Shown piece by piece: positions 26,492-35,905 of a stretch of 53,045 nt of DNA. A program made the position numbers and the translations under genes. The notes beneath the pieces were generated by a model that did no database searches, was not told the origin of the DNA, and saw only the letters and a list, made by a program, of their open reading frames with translations. Each line of letters starts with the position of its first letter. Position 1 is the first letter of the stretch. The DNA comes from Roseovarius salincola (GTDB taxonomy: Bacteria > Pseudomonadota > Alphaproteobacteria > Rhodobacterales > Rhodobacteraceae). Location: contig NZ_JAPTNL010000021.1 of assembly GCF_026891095.1 (NCBI RefSeq), positions 1 through 53,045 on the forward strand, written 5' to 3'.

Positions 26492-29047
26492 ATGGTGCGG
26501 TGCAACCGAGCGGGGGCGCGTGTGCTCAGAGCGATAGGAACATTTTTCGGCACGATCTTCAGCCTGGTTACACTGGGGCTGATGCTGGTCGCGCTGAGCA
26601 TAGGTGCGGTGCTGCATATCTATGGGCGCGACCTGCCGAGCCACGAGTCGCTGGCCAATTACAAGCCGCCCACGATCAGCCGGATCTATTCGGGCGAGGG
26701 GCGGATCATCGACGAGTTTTCGCGCGAGCGACGCCTGTTCACCCCGGCCGAGGATATCCCGGTGCTGGTCAAGCAGGCGTTCATCAGCGCCGAGGACAAG
26801 AATTTCTATCAGCATGGCGGCTATGACGCGCGCGGGATCGCGGCGGCGATCTTCGAGGCGGTGCGCACGCGGGGCGAAACGATGCGCGGGGCCTCGACCA
26901 TCACCCAGCAGGTGATGAAGAACTTCCTTCTGTCGGGGGACCGGCGAATCGAGCGCAAGATCAAGGAGATCATCCTGGCGACGCGGATCGAGGAGACGCT
27001 GAGCAAGGAAGGGATTCTGGAACTTTATCTCAACGAGATATTCCTGGGGCAGAATTCCTATGGGGTGACAGCGGCGGCGCAGACCTATTTCAACAAGTCA
27101 CTGCGCGAACTGGCCCCGCATGAGGCTGCCTTCCTGGCGTCGATGCCCAAGGCGCCGTCGGATTACCACCCGGTGCGCAATGCCGAGCGTCTGCTTCAGC
27201 GGCGCGACTTCGTGCTGGAGGAGATGTATGAAAACGGGTATCTTGATGAAGCCAGCTATGAAGCGGAAGTGGCGCAGCCGCTGCGCTCGGTGCAGAACGG
27301 CGATTTTGAGGCCCACAGCCTGGGCCTGCCGCCGCGTGACTATTTCACTGACGAGATTCGCCGCCAACTGAGCGAAAATTTCGGCGAGGGTGAATTCTTT
27401 GGCGGCGGGCTGAGCGTGCGCGCCACGATCGACCCGGAGATGCAGGCAGTGGCGGCGGTCGCGTTGCGCCGCCAGCTTGAGCAGTATGATCGTGGTCGGG
27501 GCAAGTGGCGCGGCACGGGGGTTGTGTTGCCCGAGGAGGTGCTGGAGGGCAGCGACGACGCCTGGCGCGCGGCGCTGGAGCAGGCCGATGTGGCGCGCGA
27601 TATCGAGTTGGACGGCCAATGGTATCCGGCGGTGATCCTGGAGATCGAGGACCAGCAGATGCGTCTTGGCATCGAGGGTATCGCGCCCGATGAGGATGCG
27701 CCCCATGTTGTGCCGCGCGCCGATATCGGATGGCTGCCCGGCAATTTTCAGGAGACGTTCAAGCGCGGCGAGGTCGTTTTCGTACGCAAGATGACGCGTG
27801 ACGAGGATGGCGCGTTCCTGCGCTGGACCTTGCGGCAGGTGCCCGAGGTCGAGGGCGGGTTCGTGGCGATGGATGTCCATACCGGGCGCGTTCTGTCGAT
27901 GCAGGGCGGGTTTTCCTATCAGCATTCGGTGTTCAACCGCGCAACGCAAGCCAAGCGCCAGCCGGGGTCGAGCTTCAAGCCTTTTGTCTATGCCGCCGCG
28001 CTGGACAGCGGCTACAGCCCGGCCACGATCGTGATCGATGCGCCGATCGAGATCGACACGCCGCAGGGGCTGTGGCGGCCGCGCAATTCGTCCAACAAGT
28101 TCTACGGGCCGACGCCGCTGCGCACAGGGGTCGAACAGTCGCGCAATCTGATGACCATCCGGCTGGCGCAGGAGGTCGGCATGGATGTGGTCGCCGATTA
28201 TGCCGAGCGCTTCGGCGTGTATGACGACATGGGCCAGTTCCTGGCCAATTCGCTGGGGTCCGAGGAGACGACGCTTTACAAGATGGTGTCCGCCTATTCG
28301 ATGTTCGCCAATGGTGGCGAGCGGGTCGAGCCGACGCTGGTCGACCGGGTGCAGGACCGCGACGGGCGCACCGTCTACAAGCACGACCCGCGCGATTGCG
28401 TGGATTGTGATGATGCCGGTATCCCCGAAAACCGCGGCCCGCGGATCGTGTCGAGCCGTGAGCGGGTGATGGACGCGATCACCGCCTATCAGCTGACCTC
28501 GATGATGAAGGGGGTGGTCGATCGTGGCACCGCATCGGGGGCGATCAAGCTGCCGGTGCCCGTTGCGGGCAAGACGGGCACCACCAATGATGCGCGCGAT
28601 GTCTGGTTCCTGGGTTTCACCAGCAACATCGCTGCGGGCTGCTATATCGGACACGACCAGCCGCGGGGCCTGGGACGCAGCGCCTATGGCGCGTCCATGT
28701 GCGGGCCGGTTTTCCAGGAGTTCATGAGCGAGGCGATCAAGAAATACGGTGGCGGGCAGTTCGAGGTGCCGCCGGGCGGGCATTTCATCAAGATCGACCG
28801 CTATACCGGGGCGCGGCTGGCCGACGACTCGGACGGCGAGTTCGTGGTGGCCGAGTATTTCCGCGATGGCGAGGAGCCGATTTTCGGCTTCAGCGTCTCG
28901 GGCGGCTTTGCCATGGGCAACGATCTCAATCTTTTCGAGCGCGGCGAGACCGAAGAGGTACGCGAGGTGACCACGTCGACCGGCCGCAAGGGGCAGGTCG
29001 GTGACAAGGCGAGTTTCGGGTCTATGAGTTCAGGCGGGCTTTACTGA
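26492..29047 (+). CDS. mrcA: Penicillin-binding protein 1A (bifunctional)
   Basis: This protein of about 851 residues polymerises and cross-links peptidoglycan. In order it has an N-terminal membrane anchor (TLGLMLVALSIGAVLHIYG), a GT51 glycosyltransferase with EDKNFYQHGGYD, STITQQVMKN and ELYLNEIFLGQ, an OB-like insert, and a transpeptidase with SSFK (in QPGSSFKPF), SRN (in EQSRNLMT) and KTGT (in AGKTGTTND). ATG 26492 is taken as the start; a GTG at 26522 is equally possible. A longer in-frame extension upstream overlaps the amidase gene and is rejected. prfB follows 73 bases downstream. Confidence 0.95.
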   Translation: MVRCNRAGARVLRAIGTFFGTIFSLVTLGLMLVALSIGAVLHIYGRDLPSHESLANYKPPTISRIYSGEGRIIDEFSRERRLFTPAEDIPVLVKQAFISAEDKNFYQHGGYDARGIAAAIFEAVRTRGETMRGASTITQQVMKNFLLSGDRRIERKIKEIILATRIEETLSKEGILELYLNEIFLGQNSYGVTAAAQTYFNKSLRELAPHEAAFLASMPKAPSDYHPVRNAERLLQRRDFVLEEMYENGYLDEASYEAEVAQPLRSVQNGDFEAHSLGLPPRDYFTDEIRRQLSENFGEGEFFGGGLSVRATIDPEMQAVAAVALRRQLEQYDRGRGKWRGTGVVLPEEVLEGSDDAWRAALEQADVARDIELDGQWYPAVILEIEDQQMRLGIEGIAPDEDAPHVVPRADIGWLPGNFQETFKRGEVVFVRKMTRDEDGAFLRWTLRQVPEVEGGFVAMDVHTGRVLSMQGGFSYQHSVFNRATQAKRQPGSSFKPFVYAAALDSGYSPATIVIDAPIEIDTPQGLWRPRNSSNKFYGPTPLRTGVEQSRNLMTIRLAQEVGMDVVADYAERFGVYDDMGQFLANSLGSEETTLYKMVSAYSMFANGGERVEPTLVDRVQDRDGRTVYKHDPRDCVDCDDAGIPENRGPRIVSSRERVMDAITAYQLTSMMKGVVDRGTASGAIKLPVPVAGKTGTTNDARDVWFLGFTSNIAAGCYIGHDQPRGLGRSAYGASMCGPVFQEFMSEAIKKYGGGQFEVPPGGHFIKIDRYTGARLADDSDGEFVVAEYFRDGEEPIFGFSVSGGFAMGNDLNLFERGETEEVREVTTSTGRKGQVGDKASFGSMSSGGLY

Positions 29048-29119
29048 CAGCCGTGTGATCTTGCCGGGGCCTCGTGGCTGCGGTATCACCGGCATCCGAG
29101 CCAGAGCAGGGACATATTC

Positions 29120-30247
29120 ATGCGCGCCGAGATCCAGACCGTTGTTTCCGAAATCGAGAATTCGCTGGAGCTGTTGCGTCAGCGGATGGGCTGGGAGACC
29201 GCGCAGCACCGGCTTGAGGAGTTCAATGCGCGCGTCGAGGATCCCAGCCTGTGGGACGATCCCGCCAAGGCGCAGAAGCTGATGCGCGACCGTCAGGCGC
29301 TGGTCGACGCGATCGAGACCCATGATTCGATCAGCCGCGACATGCGCGACAATATCGAGTTGATCGAACTGGGCGAGATGGAGGGCGACAGCGAGGTGAT
29401 CGCCGAGGCCGAGGCGGCGCTCAAGGCGCTGGCGCGCAAGGCGGCGGCCAAGGAGCTGGAGGCGCTGCTGGATGGCGAGGCCGATGCCAATGACACCTTC
29501 CTGGAAATCAACGCCGGCGCGGGTGGCACCGAAAGCTGCGACTGGGCGGCTATGCTGGCGCGGATGTATGTGCGATGGGCCGAAAGCCATGGCTATACGG
29601 TGGAGTTGCAATCCGAAAGTTCGGGCGACGAGGCGGGGATCAAATCGGCCGCCTACAAGATCAGCGGGCACAATGCTTACGGCTGGCTGAAATCGGAATC
29701 CGGCGTGCATCGTCTGGTGCGGATTTCGCCCTTCGACTCGGCCGCCAAGCGGCATACGTCGTTCTGCTCGGTCTGGGTCTATCCGGTGGTGGATGACAAT
29801 ATCGAGATCGAGGTGAACCCGGCCGATATCCGCGTGGACACCTTTCGCAGCTCGGGCGCGGGCGGGCAGCATGTGAACAAGACCGACTCGGCGGTGCGCA
29901 TCACCCACCATCCCACGGGTATCGTGGTCACCAGTTCCGAGAAATCCCAGCACCAGAACCGCGACATCGCCATGAAGGCATTGAAGTCGCGGCTTTACCA
30001 GCTTGAGCTGGACAAGCGCAACGAGGCCATTGCCGAGGCCCATGAGGCCAAGGGCGATGCCGGCTGGGGCAACCAGATCCGCTCCTATGTGCTGCAACCC
30101 TACCAGATGGTGAAGGATCTGCGCACCGGGGTCGAGACCAGCGACACCAAGGGGGTTCTGGATGGCGATCTGGATCAGTTCATGGCCGCGACGCTGGCGA
30201 TGAACGTGAGTGGCAAGTCGCGGGCCGAGGCGCAGGGTGAGGCGTGA
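29120..30247 (+). CDS. prfB: Peptide chain release factor 2
   Basis: This 375-residue protein releases peptides at UGA and UAA. It has the SPF recognition tripeptide in [11 protein letters not shown] and the GGQ motif in [12 protein letters not shown]. The reading frame is continuous from the ATG, so the programmed +1 frameshift that regulates RF2 in E. coli and many other bacteria is absent. RF2 level must therefore be set in another way. The ATG has AGCAGGGAC upstream. Confidence 0.97.
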   Translation: MRAEIQTVVSEIENSLELLRQRMGWETAQHRLEEFNARVEDPSLWDDPAKAQKLMRDRQALVDAIETHDSISRDMRDNIELIELGEMEGDSEVIAEAEAALKALARKAAAKELEALLDGEADANDTFLEINAGAGGTESCDWAAMLARMYVRWAESHGYTVELQSESSGDEAGIKSAAYKISGHNAYGWLKSESGVHRLVRISPFDSAAKRHTSFCSVWVYPVVDDNIEIEVNPADIRVDTFRSSGAGGQHVNKTDSAVRITHHPTGIVVTSSEKSQHQNRDIAMKALKSRLYQLELDKRNEAIAEAHEAKGDAGWGNQIRSYVLQPYQMVKDLRTGVETSDTKGVLDGDLDQFMAATLAMNVSGKSRAEAQGEA

Positions 30248-30254
30248 GGCGCGC

Positions 30255-30275
30255 GTGGGGGTTTTGCACCCCCAC
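30255..30275 (+). terminator. Hairpin after prfB
   Basis: GTGGGGG (30255-30261) pairs with CCCCCAC (30269-30275) around TTTTGCA, seven bases after the prfB stop. It runs directly into the dispersed repeat, as at 25066. No T-run follows. Confidence 0.5.
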
Positions 30276-30306
30276 ACCTCCGCAGAGTATTTTCGGCAAG
30301 ATGAAG
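30275..30306 (+). repeat. Dispersed intergenic repeat, copy 3 (after prfB)
   Basis: CACCTCCGCAGAGTATTTTC followed by GGCAAGATGAAG matches copies 1 and 2. This copy also directly follows a G-run/C-run hairpin, as copy 2 does. Confidence 0.7.
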
Positions 30307-30336
30307 CAGTGGCCCGGACGGGCAGGGAGGCAAGGC

Positions 30337-31749
30337 ATGGATGAGGTTCTGAACCTTTCGGCGCGCGCTCAGGCGGCGCGGATCGCGAGCGGCGAGATGA
30401 GCGCCGAGGCATTGATGCGCGCGACGCTGGAGCGGGTCGGGCAGGTGAACGGGGCGCTCAATGCCATCGTGTCGATGCGCGGGGAGGCGGATCTGCTGGA
30501 CGAGGCGCGCAGGGCCGATGCTGGCCCGGCGCGCGGCGTGCTGCACGGTTTGCCGGTGGCGGTCAAGGATCTGTCGAACGCGGCGGGCCTGGCGACCTCG
30601 AAAGGGTCGCCGACGCTGGCGGGGCAGATCGCGGCGCAGGATGATATTCATGTGGCGCGGATGCGCGCGGCCGGGGCGATCGTGATCGGCAAGACCAACA
30701 CGCCCGAATTCGGCCTGGGCAGCCATACCTTCAACCCGGTGCATGGCACGACCTGCAACCCCTATGACCGGGCACGCACCTGTGGCGGGTCGTCGGGGGG
30801 CGCGGCGGTGGCGCTGGCGGCGCGGATGCTGTCGATCGCGGATGGATCGGACATGATGGGCAGCCTGCGCAATCCGGCGGGCTGGAACAATGTCTACGGG
30901 ATGCGCCCGAGCTGGGGGCTTGTGCCGAGCGAGCCGGCTGGCGATACGTTCCTGCACCAGCTTGCGACGCTGGGGCCGATGGCGCGCACGCCAGACGATC
31001 TGGCGCTGTTGCTGGCGGTGATGGCGGGGCCGGACCCGCGCCAGCCGCACGGGGGTGCGGCGCCGGACCTGAAGCTGGATGGTTCCGGAGCGATCGCGGG
31101 GCGGCGGATCGGATGGCTGGGCGATTGGGGCGGCGCCTTTGCGATGGAGGCGGGCATCGCCGATCTGGGCCGCGCGGCCTGTGCGGTGTTCGCGGAGCTG
31201 GGTTGCGTCGTCGAGGACGTGGCGCCGCCGTTCAGCCGCGATGCGCTCTGGGAGAGCTGGACCACGCTGCGCAGCTGGTCTGTGGCCTGCAATCTTGCGC
31301 CGCTGCTGGAATCGCCAGGAACGCGGGACCGCCTGAAGCCCGATGCCATCTGGGAGATCGAGCGCGGGCGCGCGATGAGCGCATTGGAGGTGCATCGCGC
31401 CAGCGTGATCCGGTCGCAATGGTTCACGCGCGCCGCCGAGGTTTTCGACCGGTATGACGCGCTGGTGATGCCGACGGCGCAGGTCTGGCCGTTCCCCCTT
31501 GAATGGGAGTGGCCCAAGGACATCGCGGGGCAGGCGATGGACAGCTATCATCGCTGGATGGAAGTGGTGGTGCCCGCGAGCCTTGCGGGCCTGCCGGCGC
31601 TGGCGGTTCCGGCGGGCTTTGGCGCTGAGACCCTGCCGATGGGCGTGCAGTTGATCGGGCGGCGCGGCGCGGACCGCGCATTGCTGGAACTCGGGCAAGC
31701 CTATCACGACGCGACGCGCTGGCCGGAGCGGCACCCGCCTGAAAGCTGA
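30337..31749 (+). CDS. Amidase signature family hydrolase
   Basis: This 470-residue protein has the Ser-cisSer-Lys triad of the amidase signature family: the lysine in AVKDLSNAAG, the cis-serine in CGGSSGGAAVAL and the nucleophile serine in DMMGSLRNPA. It resembles glutamyl-tRNA amidotransferase subunit A-like amidases but stands alone, without gatB or gatC nearby, so it more likely hydrolyses a small amide. The ATG at 30337 is used because it lies after the repeat element and has GGGAGGCAAGGC upstream. Confidence 0.9.
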   Translation: MDEVLNLSARAQAARIASGEMSAEALMRATLERVGQVNGALNAIVSMRGEADLLDEARRADAGPARGVLHGLPVAVKDLSNAAGLATSKGSPTLAGQIAAQDDIHVARMRAAGAIVIGKTNTPEFGLGSHTFNPVHGTTCNPYDRARTCGGSSGGAAVALAARMLSIADGSDMMGSLRNPAGWNNVYGMRPSWGLVPSEPAGDTFLHQLATLGPMARTPDDLALLLAVMAGPDPRQPHGGAAPDLKLDGSGAIAGRRIGWLGDWGGAFAMEAGIADLGRAACAVFAELGCVVEDVAPPFSRDALWESWTTLRSWSVACNLAPLLESPGTRDRLKPDAIWEIERGRAMSALEVHRASVIRSQWFTRAAEVFDRYDALVMPTAQVWPFPLEWEWPKDIAGQAMDSYHRWMEVVVPASLAGLPALAVPAGFGAETLPMGVQLIGRRGADRALLELGQAYHDATRWPERHPPES

Positions 31750-31818
31750 GCGGAAAATGCATCTTTGCGCAGCGATCGGCCTTGGCTAGGCTTGCGCCAG
31801 CAGAGAGGACATCGCGCA

Positions 31819-32601
31819 ATGGATGAAAGCAAGCCGCTTGGCGTGCCCGAGCTTGGACCGGTGACATTCTCAATGCTGGGCGAGGCGCTACGGCGTGGCT
31901 GGGAGGACATGCGCCGCGCGCCGGGCTATGCGGTGATCTTTGCCGGGGTCTATGTGGCGATCGGATGGTTCATGGCCTGGATCACTTGGATGACCGGGCA
32001 GAGCTACTGGCTGATCTTCGCGGCCGTCAGCTTTCCCTTGATCGGGCCGTTCGCGGCGGTCGGTTTCTACGAGGTGAGCCATCGGCGCGAGATGGGCGTG
32101 CCGCTGGAGCCGGGCGCGGTCTTCGGGGTGATCTTCAGCCAGAGCCGGCGGCAATTGCCGTCGATCTGCGCCGTGATTGTGCTGTTGTTCCTGTTCTGGT
32201 TCTTTCTTGGCCACATGATCTTTGCGCTCTTCATGGGGTTTTCGACCATGACCAATGTCTCGAGTTCATTCGAGGTGTTCATGACCCGCGAGGGCATGAG
32301 CATGTTGGCGGTCGGCACGCTGGTGGGGGCGGGGTTCGCTTTGTTGCTCTATATGATCACGGTCGTGTCGTTGCCGCTTCTGCTGGATCGGGAGGTGGAT
32401 TTCGTGACCGCCATGATCAGCAGTTTCCAGACCGTGCTGGCAAGCCCGCTGCCGATGCTGGCCTGGGCCGTGTTCATCGCGATGCTGACATTTCTCGCGC
32501 TGATACCGGGCTTTCTTGGCCTGTTCATTGCCTTGCCGCTTCTGGGGCATGCGACATGGCATCTGTACCGTCAGATTTGCAAGGCGGGTGGCACCTGCTA
32601 G
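31819..32601 (+). CDS. DUF2189 family membrane protein
   Basis: This 260-residue integral membrane protein has about six hydrophobic segments, starting with [19 protein letters not shown], and a [19 protein letters not shown] region typical of DUF2189. No function is established. The ATG at 31819 has AGAGAGGAC upstream. It is between the amidase and the methyltransferase on the same strand, with 69-base and 59-base gaps, so co-transcription is possible. Confidence 0.82.
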   Translation: MDESKPLGVPELGPVTFSMLGEALRRGWEDMRRAPGYAVIFAGVYVAIGWFMAWITWMTGQSYWLIFAAVSFPLIGPFAAVGFYEVSHRREMGVPLEPGAVFGVIFSQSRRQLPSICAVIVLLFLFWFFLGHMIFALFMGFSTMTNVSSSFEVFMTREGMSMLAVGTLVGAGFALLLYMITVVSLPLLLDREVDFVTAMISSFQTVLASPLPMLAWAVFIAMLTFLALIPGFLGLFIALPLLGHATWHLYRQICKAGGTC

Positions 32602-32660
32602 CTTACGCGCGATAGGCTGGCCACCTGTGATGTGGCGCCTGCGTCAGGAAAGGGTCGGGC

Positions 32661-33302
32661 ATGGGTGAGACGCAATTCTGGGACAGGGTTGCGCGGCGCT
32701 ATGCGGCGCGCCCGATCGGTAATGTAGCGGCGTATGAAACCACGCTCGCGCGCACGCGCGCCTATCTGAATGAAGCCGACCGGGTGTTGGAACTGGGCTG
32801 CGGCACGGGCAGCACGGCGTTGTTGCTGGCGCCGGATGTGGGACATCTGACGGCGAGCGATCTTTCGGGCGAGATGATCGCCATCGCCAATGAAAAGCTG
32901 GCTGATTTCGAGGGCGGCAACCTTGAGTTCCGCCAGAGCGATGTGTTTGACGCGGGCTTTGCGCCGGGCAGCTTCGATGCGGTTCTGGCCTTCAATTTCC
33001 TGCATCTGCTGGACGACATGAACCCGACGCTGGCGCGGGTGCAGGCAATCTTGAAGCCGGGTGGGGTATTCATCAGCAAGACCATCTGCCTTGGGCGCCA
33101 TGCCTGGCATTTCCGGGCGCTTATCGCGGTGTTGCGCCTGCTGGGCAAGGTGCCGCCTGATCTGCATTTCCTCGATCCTGACGACGTGCAGGGCGCCGTG
33201 CGCGCCGCCGGGTTCGTCATAGAGGAAACCGGCGATTACCCGGCGCGCCCGCGTGCGCATTTGATCGTGGCGCGCAAGCCGGTCGATCCGTCTGAAAGCT
33301 GA
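32661..33302 (+). CDS. Class I SAM-dependent methyltransferase
   Basis: This 213-residue protein has motif I VLELGCGTGSTALLLAP, motif II ASDLSGEMIAIANEKL and a later FNFLHLLDDM segment, typical of the Methyltransf_11/25 group of small-molecule methyltransferases. The substrate is not identifiable. It converges with the ribbon-helix-helix gene, four bases away. Confidence 0.88.
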   Translation: MGETQFWDRVARRYAARPIGNVAAYETTLARTRAYLNEADRVLELGCGTGSTALLLAPDVGHLTASDLSGEMIAIANEKLADFEGGNLEFRQSDVFDAGFAPGSFDAVLAFNFLHLLDDMNPTLARVQAILKPGGVFISKTICLGRHAWHFRALIAVLRLLGKVPPDLHFLDPDDVQGAVRAAGFVIEETGDYPARPRAHLIVARKPVDPSES

Positions 33303-33305
33303 GGA

Positions 33306-33542
33306 TCAGCGCGCCGCGTTGCGGTAGTGGCGCAGCACAAAAAGCCGGATCGCCGACGCGAGGCCCGTATCCACCCCGCGCGCGGCGTCGATTTCAGCGG
33401 CCAGCGCGTTGAGCGGTTGCCCGCGCGCGGCGGCGATGGCGCGGAAAGCCTGCCAGAACTCATCTTCGAGGGAGACGCTGGTGCGGTGGCCATGCAGGGT
33501 GAGCGAATGTTTCACCGGGCGGGCATTGGCGGGATGCGACAT
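33306..33542 (-). CDS. Ribbon-helix-helix domain protein
   Basis: This 78-residue protein has a short strand (HRTSVSLEDEFWQAF) and two helices (LNALAAEIDAAR and GLASAIRLFVLRHY). That matches the ribbon-helix-helix family conserved next to fumC in Rhodobacteraceae. It is probably a small DNA-binding regulator. The ATG at 33542 (MSHPANARP) is used because the in-frame sequence before it is atypical. It follows the DUF4169 gene by 22 bases. Confidence 0.75.
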   Translation of the reverse strand: MSHPANARPVKHSLTLHGHRTSVSLEDEFWQAFRAIAAARGQPLNALAAEIDAARGVDTGLASAIRLFVLRHYRNAAR

Positions 33543-33564
33543 CATCTGGCGTTCAGCGGTGGCG

Positions 33565-33747
33565 TCATTCGTCTTCGTCGCGCTTGTGGGCCTCGTGATC
33601 CTGAAGCGCCTTGTCGCTCTGCGCCGCATCAAGCGCGCGGTCGGCCTTCTTGCGGCCATGGCGGGCGGCGTTCTGATCGGCCTTTGCGCGTTTGGCGGTG
33701 CGCGCCTTCTGCTTGCGGACCTGATTGAGGTTGATGACCTTGCTCAT
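33565..33747 (-). CDS. DUF4169 family small basic protein
   Basis: This 60-residue protein begins MSKVINLNQVRKQKAR and is rich in Lys, Arg, Ala and Asp, as is typical of the DUF4169 family found next to fumarase genes in this bacterial group. No structure or function is known. The start at 33747 is preferred to an ATG 12 codons upstream. It is followed by the RHH gene on the same strand. Confidence 0.75.
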   Translation of the reverse strand: MSKVINLNQVRKQKARTAKRAKADQNAARHGRKKADRALDAAQSDKALQDHEAHKRDEDE

Positions 33748-33799
33748 GGTTGCAAGAATACCGGCTTGGCGCCATTCGTCCACTGTTTTGAAAGGCCAG

Positions 33800-33830
33800 G
33801 GCGGGCCGCCCCGAAGGTAAGCCCGCCGTT
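33800..33830. terminator. Hairpin between fumC and DUF4169
   Basis: GGCGGGC (33800-33806) pairs with GCCCGCC (33821-33827) across a 14-base loop just past the fumC stop codon. The T-run is short on either strand (GTTT on plus; CCTTT further out on minus). It probably ends the fumC transcript. Confidence 0.45.
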
Positions 33831-33841
33831 TCGATGCGGAA

Positions 33842-35236
33842 TCAGTCGCGCGGGCCGATCATCTGTTCGGGGCGCACCACGCGTTCGAAGGTCTCTTCAT
33901 CGACAAAGCCGAGGCGGATCGCCTCTTCCTTGAGGGTCGTGCCGTTCTTGTGGGCGGTCTTCGCGACCTTGGTGGCGTTGTCGTAGCCGATCTCGGGCGC
34001 AAGGGCCGTCACCAGCATCAGCGACTCGCGCATCAGCTTGCCGATGCGTTCCTCGTTGGCCTCGATGCCGTTCAGCATCCGTTCGGTGAAGCTGTCGGTC
34101 GCGTCGCCCAGAAGCTGGATCGACTGCAACAGGTTATAGGACATCATCGGGTTGTAGACATTCAGTTCGAAATGCCCCTGCGAGCCTGCGAACTTGATGG
34201 CGGCATCGTTGCCCATGACATGCGCGGCGACCTGGGTCAGGGCCTCGGCCTGGGTGGGATTCACCTTGCCGGGCATGATCGAGGAGCCGGGTTCGTTCTC
34301 GGGCAGGATCAACTCACCCAAGCCCGAGCGCGGGCCGGAACCCAGAAAGCGGATGTCGTTGGCGATCTTGTAACAGGATCCCGCCACCGTCGCCAATGCG
34401 CCGGACATGAACACCATCGCGTCATGGGCGGCGAGGGATTCGAACTTGTTGGGCGCGGTGACGAAGGGCAGGCCGGTGATCTCGGCCATGTTGGCGGCGA
34501 CGCTTTCACCCCAGCCCTTGCGGGTGTTGAGCCCGGTGCCGACGGCGGTGCCGCCCTGGGCGAGTTCGTAGATGCCGGGCAGGGCGGCATTGATGCGGGC
34601 AATGCCCTGGCGGATCTGCTGGGCATAGCCCGAGAATTCCTGACCGAGGGTGAGCGGCGTGGCGTCCTGCGTATGGGTGCGGCCGATCTTGATGATGTCC
34701 TTGAATTCTTCCTGCTTGGCCTCGAGCGCGCGGAGCAGCTTTTCAAGGCCGGGCATCAGCACGTCGCGCAGGCTCATGGCGGTGGCGATATGCATCGCGG
34801 TCGGGAAGGTGTCGTTCGAGCTTTGCCCCATGTTGCAGTGATCGTTGGGATGGACCGGATCCTTGGAGCCGATCTCGCCGCCCAGCATCTCGATGGCGCG
34901 GTTGGCGATTACCTCGTTGGCATTCATGTTCGATTGGGTGCCGCTGCCGGTCTGCCAGACCACGAGCGGGAAGTTGTCATCGAACTTGCCTTCGACCACT
35001 TCGCCTGCGGCGGCGATGATGGCGTCGGCCAGTTTCGCGTCAAGCGCGCCGCTTTCCTTGTTGGCCTGCGCGCAGGCCTTCTTGATCACGCCGAGTGCGC
35101 GCACGATGGCGACCGGCTGCGTTTCCCAGCCGATGGGGAAATTCATGATCGAGCGCTGCGTCTGCGCGCCCCAGTATTTGTCGGTCGGAACCTCGAGCGG
35201 GCCGAAGCTGTCGGTTTCGGTGCGGGTGGCGGTCAT
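33842..35236 (-). CDS. fumC: Class II fumarate hydratase
   Basis: This 464-residue oxygen-stable, iron-free fumarase interconverts fumarate and malate in the TCA cycle. The family features are [19 protein letters not shown] early on, the [10 protein letters not shown] loop with the catalytic histidine, and the signature [13 protein letters not shown]. Length is normal. It is upstream of the small DUF4169 and RHH genes in an order common in Rhodobacteraceae. Confidence 0.97.
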   Translation of the reverse strand: MTATRTETDSFGPLEVPTDKYWGAQTQRSIMNFPIGWETQPVAIVRALGVIKKACAQANKESGALDAKLADAIIAAAGEVVEGKFDDNFPLVVWQTGSGTQSNMNANEVIANRAIEMLGGEIGSKDPVHPNDHCNMGQSSNDTFPTAMHIATAMSLRDVLMPGLEKLLRALEAKQEEFKDIIKIGRTHTQDATPLTLGQEFSGYAQQIRQGIARINAALPGIYELAQGGTAVGTGLNTRKGWGESVAANMAEITGLPFVTAPNKFESLAAHDAMVFMSGALATVAGSCYKIANDIRFLGSGPRSGLGELILPENEPGSSIMPGKVNPTQAEALTQVAAHVMGNDAAIKFAGSQGHFELNVYNPMMSYNLLQSIQLLGDATDSFTERMLNGIEANEERIGKLMRESLMLVTALAPEIGYDNATKVAKTAHKNGTTLKEEAIRLGFVDEETFERVVRPEQMIGPRD

Positions 35237-35361
35237 GGATGGATCTCCCTCGCGAAAAAGGCCGTCCCTCTCATAGCGGACGGTGCGGAAAGATCAATGA
35301 TGTATGCAATGGAATACCGCGCGCCTGCGGGTGGCGCTTCAGGTAGGCGAGAACGGCGGCG

Positions 35362-35835
35362 CTATTTGCGGAAACTGTCAAGGCTCACGACCTCGGCCTC
35401 GCCACTTGTGGAATGCGTGTCCGGGTCGCTGTCATCTTCATCGGGCGCATCGTCCGCCTCGGAATCGAGTTCTTCGTCGTCATCCTGCGAATCAAAGCGC
35501 AAGCCGAATTCGACCGAGGGGTCGACGAAGGTCTTGATCGCGTCATACGGGATATACAGCGTCTCGGGCGCATCGCCGAAGTTGAGCGTGATCGAGAACC
35601 CGTCGACGGTCACTTCGAGATCGTCGAACCAGTGCTGCATGACAACGGTCATTTCCGAAGGATAACGTTCCTTCAGCCAGTCGGCGAGGCGTGCGTCGGG
35701 ATGGGTCGTATCGAAGGTTATGAAGAAATGATGCGCGCCTGGCAGACCGTTATCCTGCACGCCGACAAGTACGCGCTGGATCAGCCCGCGCATCGCCTCG
35801 TGCATCAGTTTTCCATAATCGATCGATCGAGACAT
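35362..35835 (-). CDS. sspB: SspB family ClpXP adaptor
   Basis: This 157-residue protein is the alphaproteobacterial type of SspB, which binds ssrA-tagged peptides and hands them to ClpXP. The N-terminal substrate-binding fold runs from DYGKLMHEAMRGLIQRVL through a GAHHFFITFDT strand to LNFGDAPETLYIPYDAI. An acidic linker (EEDSDPDTHS region) ends in a short C-terminal motif VVSLDSFRK that fits a ClpX-docking tail. The start ATG at 35835 is used because it opens the fold directly. The ssrA gene lies 1.4 kb upstream, with chrA between. Confidence 0.9.
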   Translation of the reverse strand: MSRSIDYGKLMHEAMRGLIQRVLVGVQDNGLPGAHHFFITFDTTHPDARLADWLKERYPSEMTVVMQHWFDDLEVTVDGFSITLNFGDAPETLYIPYDAIKTFVDPSVEFGLRFDSQDDDEELDSEADDAPDEDDSDPDTHSTSGEAEVVSLDSFRK

Positions 35836-35905
35836 CTGTTTCCCGAACCTCCTGCGGGTCAGCATAGGGGATTCGATTTAAAACAAAAGGCCCTCTTGCG
35901 TGGTT

